From the NCBI RefSeq assembly GCF_003234175.2, contig NZ_CP126257.1:558001-622000 (forward strand): 64,000 nucleotides of DNA, in the 5' to 3' direction. Source of the stretch: Curtobacterium sp. MCSS17_007. Its GTDB lineage: Bacteria; Actinomycetota; Actinomycetes; Actinomycetales; Microbacteriaceae. Numbering within the stretch: the first letter of the stretch is position 1; every line of letters starts with the position of its first letter. Of the stretch, positions 25,100 through 34,868 are shown one piece after another. The notes beneath the pieces were generated by a model, which worked only from the letters and a program-made list of their open reading frames with translations, was not told the origin of the DNA and did not search any database. The translations under genes were made by a program, and so were the position numbers.

Positions 25100-25621
25100 A
25101 TGACCCCGGTGTTCCGTCCGTTCCGTCCCGACGACACCGAGGCGGTCGTCGCCCTGTGGGACACGTGCGGACTGCTGCGACCGTGGAACGACCCGTACCG
25201 CGACATCGCCCGCAAGGTCGCGGAGCAGCCCGAGCTGTTCCTGGTCGCCGAGGTCGACGCGAGCACAGCCGACCCGAGCGCAACCGGGCCGAACGCAACC
25301 GGCCCGAGCGGGATGCACCCGAGCACGGCCCCGGCCCTCGGGATCGTGGGTGCCGGCATGGCGGGCTACGACGGACACCGCGGCTGGGTCAACTACCTCG
25401 CCGTGCGCCCCGACCAGCAGGGCTCCGGACTCGGCCGGGCCTTCATGGCCGAGTTCGAGCGCCTGCTCCGGGCGCGCGGTTGCCCGAAGGTCAACGTGCA
25501 GGTGCGCGAGGGCAACGAGCAGGTGCTCGGCTTCTACGCCTCGCTCGGGTACGCCGAGGACCGCGCGGTCTCGCTCGGCAAGCGCCTCGTCGTCGACGAC
25601 CGACGGAGCCGGACACCCTAG
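25100..25621 (+). CDS. GNAT acetyltransferase, YpeA-like
   Basis: 173 residues. The acetyl-CoA loop is V-R-P-D-Q-Q-GSGLGRAFMAEFE (motif A, Q/RxxGxG) near residues 112-125, and N-terminal FRPFRPDDTEAVVALWD is typical of YpeA. A Thr/Ala/Gly-rich insertion of about 25 residues (55-80) interrupts the first half. Substrate unknown. ATG 25100 has TAGCGT 6 bases upstream. Its stop TAG overlaps the stop of the opposing EamA gene over CTAG at 25618-25621. Confidence 0.9.
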   Translation: MTPVFRPFRPDDTEAVVALWDTCGLLRPWNDPYRDIARKVAEQPELFLVAEVDASTADPSATGPNATGPSGMHPSTAPALGIVGAGMAGYDGHRGWVNYLAVRPDQQGSGLGRAFMAEFERLLRARGCPKVNVQVREGNEQVLGFYASLGYAEDRAVSLGKRLVVDDRRSRTP

Positions 25622-26547
25622 GCCAGCGCCAACCCGACCGAGGCACCGAACGCCAGCACGATCCCCGTCCACTGCACCGCGGTGAGCCGCTCGCGCAGCA
25701 CGATCCCGGCGAGCACGACCGTCCCGACCGGGTAGAGCGCGTTGAGGACGCTCACCACGGGGAGCGCCGCGTCGCTCCGTCCGAGGTGCAGTGCCGCCTG
25801 GATGCACGCGTTCGCGAGCGCGTCGAGCACACCGCACGCGGCGACCGTCACCACCAGCCGTGGTGACCACCGCGCCGACCGCCGCACGGTGGGAGCGGCA
25901 GTGAGCACGGGGTGGGCCGGCGTGACGGGGTCCGTCGTGCCTCCCGGCCGGAGCGCCACCACGACCGCCACGGTCCCGAGCAGCACCGCCTGCACCACCC
26001 GCGCGACCAGGAGCGACGCGACCCCGGCGTCCTCCGGCACCGCGTCGTACGCCAGCACGATCCCGCCGAAGCCGCATCCGGCCACGGCCGCCGTCACGAC
26101 GCCGCCCACCGTGACCCGGGCACCGGACGGTTCGCGCACGGCCGCCACCAGGACCACCGCGAGCACCGCCACGACGAGCGCGGCCCAGGCGGGGACCGAC
26201 AGCACCGTCCCGCCCACCAGCGCGACGACGACCGGGGTGACTGCCGCGAACACCGCGGTCAGCGGCGAGAGCACGCTCATCGGTCCGACGGCGAGTGCGC
26301 GGTAGAGCAGCAGCACCGCCACCGACCCGGAGACGCCGGCGGCGGCGCCGACCAGCACGGCCGGACCCGAGAAGACCGCGCCCACGACGAGTGCACCGAC
26401 GAGCAACGGCAGCAGGCCGACGGCGGCCGCCGCCGCCGCGACGGCCACGGCACGGGTCGTCCGGGCTGCGAGCCCGCCGAGGAAGTCCGCGGCACCGTAG
26501 ACGACCGCGCCGGTCAGTGCGAGGAGGACGGTGAGCACGGCTCCCAT
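25618..26547 (-). CDS. EamA/DMT family transporter
   Basis: 309 residues, ten hydrophobic helices in two EamA halves of about 145 residues each, with ALYPVGTVVLAGIVLRERLTAVQWTGI as the terminal EamA signature. Metabolite or drug exporter of unknown substrate. A polar loop with a RRSARW segment separates the halves. The start is ATG 26547; no clear leaderless -10 was found. The gene is convergent with the acetyltransferase. Confidence 0.9.
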   Translation of the reverse strand: MGAVLTVLLALTGAVVYGAADFLGGLAARTTRAVAVAAAAAAVGLLPLLVGALVVGAVFSGPAVLVGAAAGVSGSVAVLLLYRALAVGPMSVLSPLTAVFAAVTPVVVALVGGTVLSVPAWAALVVAVLAVVLVAAVREPSGARVTVGGVVTAAVAGCGFGGIVLAYDAVPEDAGVASLLVARVVQAVLLGTVAVVVALRPGGTTDPVTPAHPVLTAAPTVRRSARWSPRLVVTVAACGVLDALANACIQAALHLGRSDAALPVVSVLNALYPVGTVVLAGIVLRERLTAVQWTGIVLAFGASVGLALA

Positions 26548-26574
26548 CCTGCCCGGCCCGGTACCCTCCCGAGG

Positions 26575-27750
26575 GTGAGCGTTCCGTACCACCGCCTGCC
26601 CCGTGTCGATGGCCGCTGGCGTTGGTGGCGCCCGCTGGTCGCCCTGGCGTTCCTGGTCGGGTGGTACGTCGTCACCCAGATCGTGATCGCGGTGGCGTAC
26701 TTCGTGCCGATCGGCGCGACGCAGGGGGTCACCGGGGTCACCGGTCTCCAGGACGACCTGGCCAGCGGTGCCCTCGACCCGACCGACCCGCTCATCCTGT
26801 CGCTCACGCTCGTCTCGCTGGTGGTACTGCTGCCGGGCGTCCTGCTCGCGGTCAAGATCGCCCGGATCGGTCCGGCGGGCACGCTGTCGTCGGTGCGGTT
26901 CCGGGTGCGCTGGCGCTGGACGCTCTGGTGCCTGCTCCCCACCATCGTCATCGCGATCCCGATGTTCCTGCTGCAGACCTGGGGCATGTTCACGTTCGAC
27001 GGCGGCTTCGGGTGGGACCACGCCGCCATCGGTCAGTCGACCGTGTCCCCGGGGATGCTGACCCTGACGATCGTGATGGTGCTGCTGCTCGTGCCGTTCC
27101 AGGGCGCGGCCGAGGAGTACGTCTTCCGCGGGTTCCTCGTCCAGACCATCGCGTCGTGGATCCCGGTCCGGATCGTCGGGGTCGTGGTCGCCGTGACCGT
27201 GTCGACCGTCCTGTTCGCGGCCGGGCACATCGCGAACGGCTACAACGTCTGGGGCATCCTCGACGTCGGCTCGTTCGGTCTGGTCGCGGCGATCATCGTC
27301 CTCCGGACCGGCGGCATGGAGGCCACCGTGCTGCAGCACGCCTTCAACAACATCATGATCTTCGTGCTGCAGGCGCCGGGCTGGTCGAAGGTCGACCTCG
27401 ACTCGTCGAACAGCACGCCCGAGAGCTTCGTGTTCTCGTTCGGGACGTCGCTCGCGTTCTGGAGCATGGTCGAGCTGCTGGCCAGGTGGCGCCGGCTCGA
27501 CCGCCGGTTCCCGGGGCACGAGGCTCCGCGCTTCCGCGGGACCCCGCCGGTCTGGGCCGGTGGCCGGCAGTGGACCCGGCCGGGAGGCACGAGCTGGTCG
27601 CTCGCGCCGGCCCGCGTCTCCGGGTCGGCCGGTCGCACGTCGGGTGGCGGTGCGGTCGCCACCGCCGGTTCCGAGGGCTCCGCGCCGGGCGCCGGCACCG
27701 ACGGTGCCGCACCTGTGGACAGTGCCTCGGGTGTCGCCCGTCGCCCGTAG
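26575..27750 (+). CDS. CPBP family intramembrane metalloprotease
   Basis: 391 residues. Six to eight membrane helices; the CPBP (Abi) motifs are EEYVFRGF (EExxxR), HIANGYN (HxxN) and HAFNN. A soluble Gly/Ala/Ser-rich tail of about 85 residues follows. CPBP proteases of actinobacteria are linked to peptide resistance or protein processing; the target is unknown. GTG 26575 has TACCCT 7 bases upstream; recQ follows 9 bases after the stop. Confidence 0.9.
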   Translation: MSVPYHRLPRVDGRWRWWRPLVALAFLVGWYVVTQIVIAVAYFVPIGATQGVTGVTGLQDDLASGALDPTDPLILSLTLVSLVVLLPGVLLAVKIARIGPAGTLSSVRFRVRWRWTLWCLLPTIVIAIPMFLLQTWGMFTFDGGFGWDHAAIGQSTVSPGMLTLTIVMVLLLVPFQGAAEEYVFRGFLVQTIASWIPVRIVGVVVAVTVSTVLFAAGHIANGYNVWGILDVGSFGLVAAIIVLRTGGMEATVLQHAFNNIMIFVLQAPGWSKVDLDSSNSTPESFVFSFGTSLAFWSMVELLARWRRLDRRFPGHEAPRFRGTPPVWAGGRQWTRPGGTSWSLAPARVSGSAGRTSGGGAVATAGSEGSAPGAGTDGAAPVDSASGVARRP

Positions 27751-27759
27751 GCTCGTGCC

Positions 27760-29616
<1,857 letters not shown>

Positions 29617-29692
29617 GACGCATTCCGCAGGCGGAATGTGCGGCGGCTGCCGCTCAGTACACTCGGAACCTCCCACGACGAGGAGGCCCCGG

Positions 29693-30436
29693 GTGACCGG
29701 ATCGACGAAGTTCGCCACCACGATGAGCCGTGCGGTGGTCACGCCGCTCGCACGGCTGCTCTGGCGTCCGCGGATCGTCGGCCGGAGGAACGTCCCGAAG
29801 CACGGCGCGGTGATCCTCGCGAGCAACCACCGGTCGTTCATCGACTCGCCCGCGATCACCCTCATGGCACCGCGTAAGGTGTCGTTCCTCGCGAAGCAGG
29901 AGTACTTCACCGGAACGGGGTTCCGCGGCGCCCTGTCCCGGGCGTTCTTCGGCGGCATCGGCGCCATCGGCGTGGAGCGCGGTGCCGGCGCTGCGGCCCA
30001 GCAGGCCCTCGACCTCGGACTCGAGCGGTTGCGGGCGGGCGAGGCCTTCGCCATCTACCCGGAGGGGACCCGGTCGCTGGACGGTCGCCTGTACCGAGGG
30101 CGGACGGGGGTGGCCTGGCTCGCGCTGACGAGCGGCGCTCCGGTCGTCCCCGTCGCGCTCACGGGTACCCAGGACGTGCAGCCGGTGGGGTCCCGCTTCC
30201 CGAAGCTCGCGCGCGTGACGATCGAGTTCGGCGAGCCGATGGACCTGTCGCACTTCGGTGAGGCGTCGTCCGGTCGTGCCCGGCGTCATGCGACCGACGC
30301 GGTGATGGCGGCCATCCAGGCGCTGAGCGGCCAGGAGCCCGCGAACGCGTACAACAACCCGCCGGCGACGATCGTCGAGCGCGTCAAGCAGGTGCTGCGG
30401 CGCGACGACCCGACGCAGGCGGTCGAGCCGGACTGA
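29693..30436 (+). CDS. 1-acyl-glycerol-3-phosphate acyltransferase (PlsC family)
   Basis: 247 residues. Catalytic NHRSFID (NHx4D-type), then KVSFLAKQEYF, GAIGVERG, and PEGTRSLDG (motif III). No membrane helix is obvious, so it is peripheral at the membrane. It makes phosphatidic acid precursors. The Gly/Ala run GAGAAAQQA links motifs. GTG 29693 has GAGGAG 6 bases upstream and TACACT near 29658 as a possible -10. Confidence 0.9.
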   Translation: MTGSTKFATTMSRAVVTPLARLLWRPRIVGRRNVPKHGAVILASNHRSFIDSPAITLMAPRKVSFLAKQEYFTGTGFRGALSRAFFGGIGAIGVERGAGAAAQQALDLGLERLRAGEAFAIYPEGTRSLDGRLYRGRTGVAWLALTSGAPVVPVALTGTQDVQPVGSRFPKLARVTIEFGEPMDLSHFGEASSGRARRHATDAVMAAIQALSGQEPANAYNNPPATIVERVKQVLRRDDPTQAVEPD

Positions 30437-30448
30437 TCCTCGGCGCTA

Positions 30449-30477
30449 TTGCACATGCTGTATATCAGTGGTTGAAT
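30449..30477 (+). promoter_or_regulatory. Probable sigma-70-type promoter of the hypothetical-M23 pair
   Basis: A distinctly AT-rich patch. TTGCAC (30449-30454) and TTGAAT (30472-30477) are separated by 17 bases, one of the few visible -35/-10 pairs in the window. The nearest gene starts at 30556 with a good leader. Confidence 0.5.
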
Positions 30478-30555
30478 GGTCCTCGTGCGCATCAGCACGA
30501 GTCCCACGGGTCGCCCGACACGATCCGCCCAGCCACTGAACGGAAGGCAAGCAGC

Positions 30556-30933
30556 ATGTCCTCCACGCCCGTGTTCGACGCGATCTCCCGACGCGCCTCC
30601 TCTCCCTCGGTGCCGCCGTCGACGGGTCCGGCGTCCGGTTCCCAGGTCCCGGCGGCACAGGTCTCGGCAGCTCCGACCCCGGCGCGACCGGCTCCGACGT
30701 CGCCGATGACGCCCCCGGTGTCGCCGCGTGCGTCCGCACTCGTACCCGCAGCCCTGGTCGCGGCGATCGACGAGATCCCACACCGGGTCGGCGTGGCACC
30801 GGGCCAGGTCGCTGTGGCGCCCGACCAGCTCGCTCTGGTCGAGGCGGTGACCGACGCCATCACCCGCGCGGTCGTGGACGCCGTCGTCGGCGAGCTCGAA
30901 CGGATCACCCGCGACGGCATCGTCCGCGGTTGA
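30556..30933 (+). CDS. Hypothetical protein with Pro/Ala/Ser-rich head
   Basis: 125 residues; the first half is low-complexity P/A/S/T, the second half an amphipathic alpha segment (LVPAALVAAIDEIPHR ... ITRAVVDAVVGELERITRDGI). No signal peptide or family recognised. ATG 30556 follows GGAAGG by about 9 bases. The M23 peptidase gene begins 71 bases downstream, so they may be co-transcribed. Confidence 0.7.
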   Translation: MSSTPVFDAISRRASSPSVPPSTGPASGSQVPAAQVSAAPTPARPAPTSPMTPPVSPRASALVPAALVAAIDEIPHRVGVAPGQVAVAPDQLALVEAVTDAITRAVVDAVVGELERITRDGIVRG

Positions 30934-31004
30934 GGCGGGACCGCACCGCCGCACCACGGCCCCAACTCGCCCCCGACCGACGCCGACACACCCACGACCA
31001 CACG

Positions 31005-31988
31005 ATGACCACGACCGACGATCGCACCACGCTGCCCCTGCGCCCCCGGGGTGCGGCCCGACGTGCTGCGAACGCCGAGGCCATGCGAGCCTCGCGCGTC
31101 GGTCGCCCGACCACCGGGGCGGCGGTTCCCCCGCCCGCCGTCCCGGTGCCCACCTCTCGGCTGCCCACCTCGCGGGTGCCCGCCACCCTGCAGTCCACCG
31201 TTCCGACGTCCGCCTCCGCTGCTGACCGCCCCGGGCCTGCACGCGCCCGGCGTCGACGTCGCGACCGCTCCCCAGCTGCTGCTGGCGGCCAGCCGCGCCC
31301 GCGGACCGCGCAGGCTCGTCAGGGCGCGTTCCCGGCGCGGGCACTGCCGGCCACCGCCTCTGCCCTCGCGGCCTGCCTGGTGGTGTCGGTCTCGACGCCG
31401 GCCGCCGCGGTCGACGGACCCGTCGGGTCCGGGGCGGGGATCGCGACGTCGGTCGTCGCCCCGGACGGGCAGCACTACCGAGCCGCACCCGGCGTCACGG
31501 TGACGGTGACCCGTGACGACTTCGCCGTCCACGGCCGACCGCAGGACGACCTGCACCGCGGGCCGCGCATCACGACCGGAGGCGCAGTGGTGCGACCGGT
31601 CGACGGACGGATCCCCACGGCGGGCGGCTTCGGTGGTCGCCAGGTCGCCGGCTGCGGTGCGTGCTCGACGAACCACCGTGGCCTCGACTTCGCGGCACCC
31701 GCGGGGACGCCCGTCCTCGCCGTGACCGCGGGGCGGGTGGTGTCCGCGGGTCCGCTCGGTGGGTACGGCAACCAGGTCCTGCTCGTGCACCCTGACGGCA
31801 CGCAGACCCGGTACGGCCACCTGTCGCGGATCGACGTCGTGCCCGGGCAGTTCCTGGCGGCCGGCGAGCAGCTCGGCGCCGTCGGCAGCACGGGCATCTC
31901 GACCGGAGCGCACCTCCACTTCGAGGTCATCGTCGGCGGGACGCCCGTCGACCCCGCCCCCTGGCTCGCGGCGCGTGGGCTGTCCTGA
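31005..31988 (+). CDS. M23 family metallopeptidase (peptidoglycan endopeptidase)
   Basis: 327 residues. The first 110 are basic and disordered, then one hydrophobic helix (ALPATASALAACLVVSVST), then the M23 domain: NHRGLDF (HxxxD zinc ligands) and the terminal HLHFEV. It probably hydrolyses cell-wall cross-links or acts as an activator outside the membrane. A long Arg-rich head before the signal-like helix is unusual and suggests a signal anchor. ATG 31005 is assigned because a shorter start would remove the head. Confidence 0.88.
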   Translation: MTTTDDRTTLPLRPRGAARRAANAEAMRASRVGRPTTGAAVPPPAVPVPTSRLPTSRVPATLQSTVPTSASAADRPGPARARRRRRDRSPAAAGGQPRPRTAQARQGAFPARALPATASALAACLVVSVSTPAAAVDGPVGSGAGIATSVVAPDGQHYRAAPGVTVTVTRDDFAVHGRPQDDLHRGPRITTGGAVVRPVDGRIPTAGGFGGRQVAGCGACSTNHRGLDFAAPAGTPVLAVTAGRVVSAGPLGGYGNQVLLVHPDGTQTRYGHLSRIDVVPGQFLAAGEQLGAVGSTGISTGAHLHFEVIVGGTPVDPAPWLAARGLS

Positions 31989-32056
31989 ACCGGGCCGGTG
32001 CGGGCGTAGCGTCGACACCGCGGTGGCAGGGTGTCGACCGCAGGACGGAGACGCTG

Positions 32057-32920
32057 GTGCGCGTGACGGTGCTGGGTACGGGGACGATGGGTGCGGGGGT
32101 CGCGAGGTCCCTGCTGCGCGGAGGGCACCGCGTGACGGTCTGGAACCGCAACGCGGACAAGGCCCGACCGCTCGCCGACGACGGGGCCACCGTCGCGACC
32201 GCCGCCGCCGGGGCGGTCGCCGACGCCGAGGTCGTGCTCCTCACGCTGTTCGACACGGATGCGGTCGTCGACGTCCTCGAGGCCGCCGGCGGTGACGCTC
32301 CGGAGGGCGCCGTGTGGGTGCAGGCCTCGACGGTCGGCGTCGCGGGCACCGAGACCGTGGTGCAACTCGCTGAGAAGTACGGCATCACACTCGTCGAGGC
32401 GATGATGCTCGGCACGAAGGGCCCGGCCGAACAGGGCACGCTGACGATGCTCGCCGCCGGCCCGGCCGACGTGCTCGACCGGGTGGTTCCGGTGCTCGAC
32501 GCGATCGGGGCGAAGACGGTCCGCGCGGGGGACCGCGTCGGCGACGGTACTGCCCTCAAGCTCGCGGCGAACGCGTGGATCGCATCGATCACCGCCGCCA
32601 CCGGGCAGTCGCTCGCGATCGCCCGGGGCCTCGGGCTCGACCCGCAGCTCTTCCTCGACGCGATCCAGGGCACGGCCAGTGACTCGCCGTACGCGCACAC
32701 GAAGGGCGCCGCCATGGTCGGCGGCGACCTCGCACCGCAGTTCGCGCTCGACGGCCTGCGGAAGGACATCGGACTCATCGGGGAGGCGGCGCGGTCCGCC
32801 GGTGTGTCGACGACGCTCCTCGACGCCCTCGACCGGGTCTACGCCCAGGCGAGCGCGGCCGGGCACGGTGCGGAGGACATCGCGGCGGTCGGCACGGCCT
32901 TCCGGCGCGACGCGCAGTAG
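32057..32920 (+). CDS. NAD(P)-dependent oxidoreductase, 3-hydroxyisobutyrate dehydrogenase family
   Basis: 287 residues. The nucleotide site GTGTMGAG is at residue 7, WNRNADKARPL follows (R after the N favours NADP), and VEAMMLGTKGPAEQGTL is the substrate domain motif. The catalytic lysine is in DGTALKLAANAW. Substrate may be glyoxylate, succinate semialdehyde or a hydroxyacid. GTG 32057 lies 45 bases past a TAGCGT hexamer (32007-32012), so this is one of the genes with a real leader. Confidence 0.88.
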   Translation: MRVTVLGTGTMGAGVARSLLRGGHRVTVWNRNADKARPLADDGATVATAAAGAVADAEVVLLTLFDTDAVVDVLEAAGGDAPEGAVWVQASTVGVAGTETVVQLAEKYGITLVEAMMLGTKGPAEQGTLTMLAAGPADVLDRVVPVLDAIGAKTVRAGDRVGDGTALKLAANAWIASITAATGQSLAIARGLGLDPQLFLDAIQGTASDSPYAHTKGAAMVGGDLAPQFALDGLRKDIGLIGEAARSAGVSTTLLDALDRVYAQASAAGHGAEDIAAVGTAFRRDAQ

Positions 32921-32927
32921 CCGCGGG

Positions 32928-33152
32928 TCAGGACCGGCGGAGCCACCGTCGGATGGCTCCGCCGAGCCGTCCGACGGCCTCGTCGTTCATCGTGTTCGCC
33001 AGGTCGAACGCCTCGCGGGCAGGATCGGCGCCGTCACGGATCCGGCGGAGGGCGGCGTCCGCCCGCGCGCGTGCGTCGAGTTCCGCGAGGGGCATGTCGT
33101 CCTCGGGGGTGTGCGGTGGCACCCCGGCGGGCTCGTCCGGAGCGCTGCGCAT
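32928..33152 (-). CDS. Hypothetical small protein
   Basis: 74 residues, charged, alpha-helical (ELDARARADAALRRIRDGADPAREAFDLANTMNDEAVGR). No family recognised. TAGCCT lies 6 bases before ATG 33152. The stop is close to that of the convergent oxidoreductase (8 bases) and upstream is the marR gene. Confidence 0.7.
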   Translation of the reverse strand: MRSAPDEPAGVPPHTPEDDMPLAELDARARADAALRRIRDGADPAREAFDLANTMNDEAVGRLGGAIRRWLRRS

Positions 33153-33161
33153 GGGACGAGG

Positions 33162-33683
33162 CTACGCGGACCGCTCCGTGTCGGCAGCGTGCTCGTCGTG
33201 GTCGACGACGCGGGCCATCTCCTCGAGGAACCCGACGACGACCGCCATGTCGGTCGGCGGCAGGTGCTCGGCGACCTCGATCGCGCGGGTGTCGAGCTCG
33301 TCGATCACCTGCAGGACCTGCCGCATCGACCCACCGGATGCGGTGAGGATCACGCCGCGTCGGTCGTGCGGGTCGGCGTGTCGCTCGACGTGCCCACTCC
33401 GGACGAGCCGGTCGACCAGGGCGGACGTGGACGCCGGCGTGATCTCGAGTCGGTCGGCGAGTTCCTTGGCGTTCACGGACCGGCCCTCGGACTCGGCGTC
33501 CAGCAGGACCCGGAGTGCCAGCAGGGCGTTCTCGCCGATGCCCAGGGCTTCGCGGGCTCGGCGTTGGGCAGCGCTCTCGGCGCTCCGGTACCTGCGGAGC
33601 GCGTTCAGTACGTCCACCGCGTCGACCCTGGAACCTGCGCCATACCAGAAGCCCGTGGTGGTGTTCGTCACCTCGGTCGTCAT
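33162..33683 (-). CDS. MarR family transcriptional regulator
   Basis: 173 residues. Winged helix in the middle (ELADRLEITPASTSALVDRLVRSGHVERH, wing DPHDRRGVILT), helical N- and C-terminal dimer arms. TAGCAT lies 7 bases before ATG 33683 and the operator spans it (33693-33720), so it is autoregulated. The 9-base gap to the small gene at 32928 suggests co-transcription. Ligand unknown. Confidence 0.9.
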   Translation of the reverse strand: MTTEVTNTTTGFWYGAGSRVDAVDVLNALRRYRSAESAAQRRAREALGIGENALLALRVLLDAESEGRSVNAKELADRLEITPASTSALVDRLVRSGHVERHADPHDRRGVILTASGGSMRQVLQVIDELDTRAIEVAEHLPPTDMAVVVGFLEEMARVVDHDEHAADTERSA

Positions 33684-33692
33684 GCGGACAAT

Positions 33693-33720
33693 GCTAGACG
33701 CTCTAGTTAGATTGTCTAGC
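33693..33720 (-). promoter_or_regulatory. MarR operator over its own -10
   Basis: GCTAGAC (33693-33699) and GTCTAGC (33714-33720) are perfect inverted arms 14 bases apart. The left arm overlaps the -10 TAGCAT (minus strand). A second CTAG lies between, so the centre is also palindromic. Confidence 0.8.
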
Positions 33721-33815
33721 GAGTGTGCTGTGAACGCGTGCGGCGGATGGTGTCCGCAACACCGGCGACGCGGTTCGGAAACACCGACGCAACGACCGCT
33801 CGGTAGCTTCGCCGC

Positions 33816-33836
33816 ATGCAGGAGCCGACGTGCTGA
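33816..33836 (+). CDS. Six-codon leaderless upstream ORF (MQEPTC)
   Basis: TAGCTT (33804-33809) ends 6 bases before an ATG at 33816, the normal leaderless spacing here. The frame runs six codons to TGA 33834-33836, overlapping the GTG of the alpha-E gene at 33830 out of frame. Translation here could couple to the main gene. It may be coincidence; the AGGAG inside it is also the alpha-E ribosome site. Confidence 0.35.
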   Translation: MQEPTC

Positions 33837-34723
33837 GCCGACTCGCGGGGAGCGTCTTCCACGTCGGGAGCGCGGTCGAACGGGCCGACGTCGTCGCGCG
33901 GATGCTCGACGTGTACGTCGTCCGGCCGGACGCGGGCGTCGCCGACGAGGACGGTGCGGTCGGAGCCGCGCTGGGCGGCGTGGTCGGCGTCGACGGGCCG
34001 TCGCGCACCGGGGACCGCTCGGCCACCGTCGACGCGCTCGCGCTCGACCGGCACGAGCCGGCGTCGATCGCCCATGCGGTGGGCGTCGCTCGCGACCACG
34101 CCCGGCGTGCCCGCGAGGTCGTGTCCACCGAGCTCTGGGACTGCCTCGACGTCACCCGCTCCCGGATGCCGCGCAAGGTCGCCGTCGACCGCGCGCACGA
34201 GTTCCTCGGGTGGGTGCGCGAGCGGAGTGCCCTGGCGGTCGGGGTCGTCGAGGGGGACGCCAGTCGTGACGAGGTGTGGGAGTTCTTCACGCTCGGACGC
34301 TCCCTGCTGCGCTGCGGCCTCACGGCGCGGCTCCTGGCGTCGAGGTTGGTGGACGCGTCCTCGTCCGCGTCGTGGAGCACGGCGCTGCGCGCGTGCGGCG
34401 CGGGCGAGGCCTTCCGGCGTGGGCGTGACCACCACGGTGTCGAGGCGCAGGACGCCGCCCACTTCCTGCTGCACGACGTGCACAGCCCGCGGTCGCTCGC
34501 GTTCCTCGCGGCCCGGGCGGACGACTGCCTGGCGGACGTCGCACCGGCCTGTGTCGACGAGGAGGTCGGCGCCTTCCGGGCGGCGCGGACCGCGTTGGGA
34601 CGTGTGGACCCTGCCGAACCCGACGCGCTGCGCTCGGCGGCGGGCCGCCTGGCGGTGGCGGTCGGAGCGGTCGTCGACGCGCTCGACCAGCGGGTCTTCG
34701 CGGTCGCCGCACCGGCGCGCTGA
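33830..34723 (+). CDS. Alpha-E domain protein, solitary
   Basis: 297 residues of alpha-helical protein with the alpha-E start MLSRLAGSVFHVGSAVERADVVARMLDV. This domain usually lies beside a circularly permuted ATP-grasp enzyme and a transglutaminase-like protease in a peptide-modification gene set; neither is visible here, so it is an orphan. Function unknown. GTG 33830 has CAGGAG 7 bases upstream. Confidence 0.8.
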   Translation: MLSRLAGSVFHVGSAVERADVVARMLDVYVVRPDAGVADEDGAVGAALGGVVGVDGPSRTGDRSATVDALALDRHEPASIAHAVGVARDHARRAREVVSTELWDCLDVTRSRMPRKVAVDRAHEFLGWVRERSALAVGVVEGDASRDEVWEFFTLGRSLLRCGLTARLLASRLVDASSSASWSTALRACGAGEAFRRGRDHHGVEAQDAAHFLLHDVHSPRSLAFLAARADDCLADVAPACVDEEVGAFRAARTALGRVDPAEPDALRSAAGRLAVAVGAVVDALDQRVFAVAAPAR

Positions 34724-34804
34724 TCGACTCGGCACCCGCGTCGGCCCGGACACCGCGCCCCGTGCACCGGTCCGTGCACCGCGGCCGTGCGGGTGACCGC
34801 GTCA

Positions 34805-34848
34805 CGGACGGGAGGGCCGGGGCGGGGTCACACCGTGCCTCCCGTCCG
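34805..34848. terminator. Bidirectional terminator, shared-arm type, between alpha-E and MFS genes
   Basis: CGGACGGGAGG (34805-34815) and CCTCCCGTCCG (34838-34848) form an 11-bp perfect stem with a long GC loop between convergent gene ends. Same arm as 15930, 18363 and 37490. Confidence 0.7.
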
Positions 34849-34868
34849 GCGGGTGGTGACCGAGCGGC

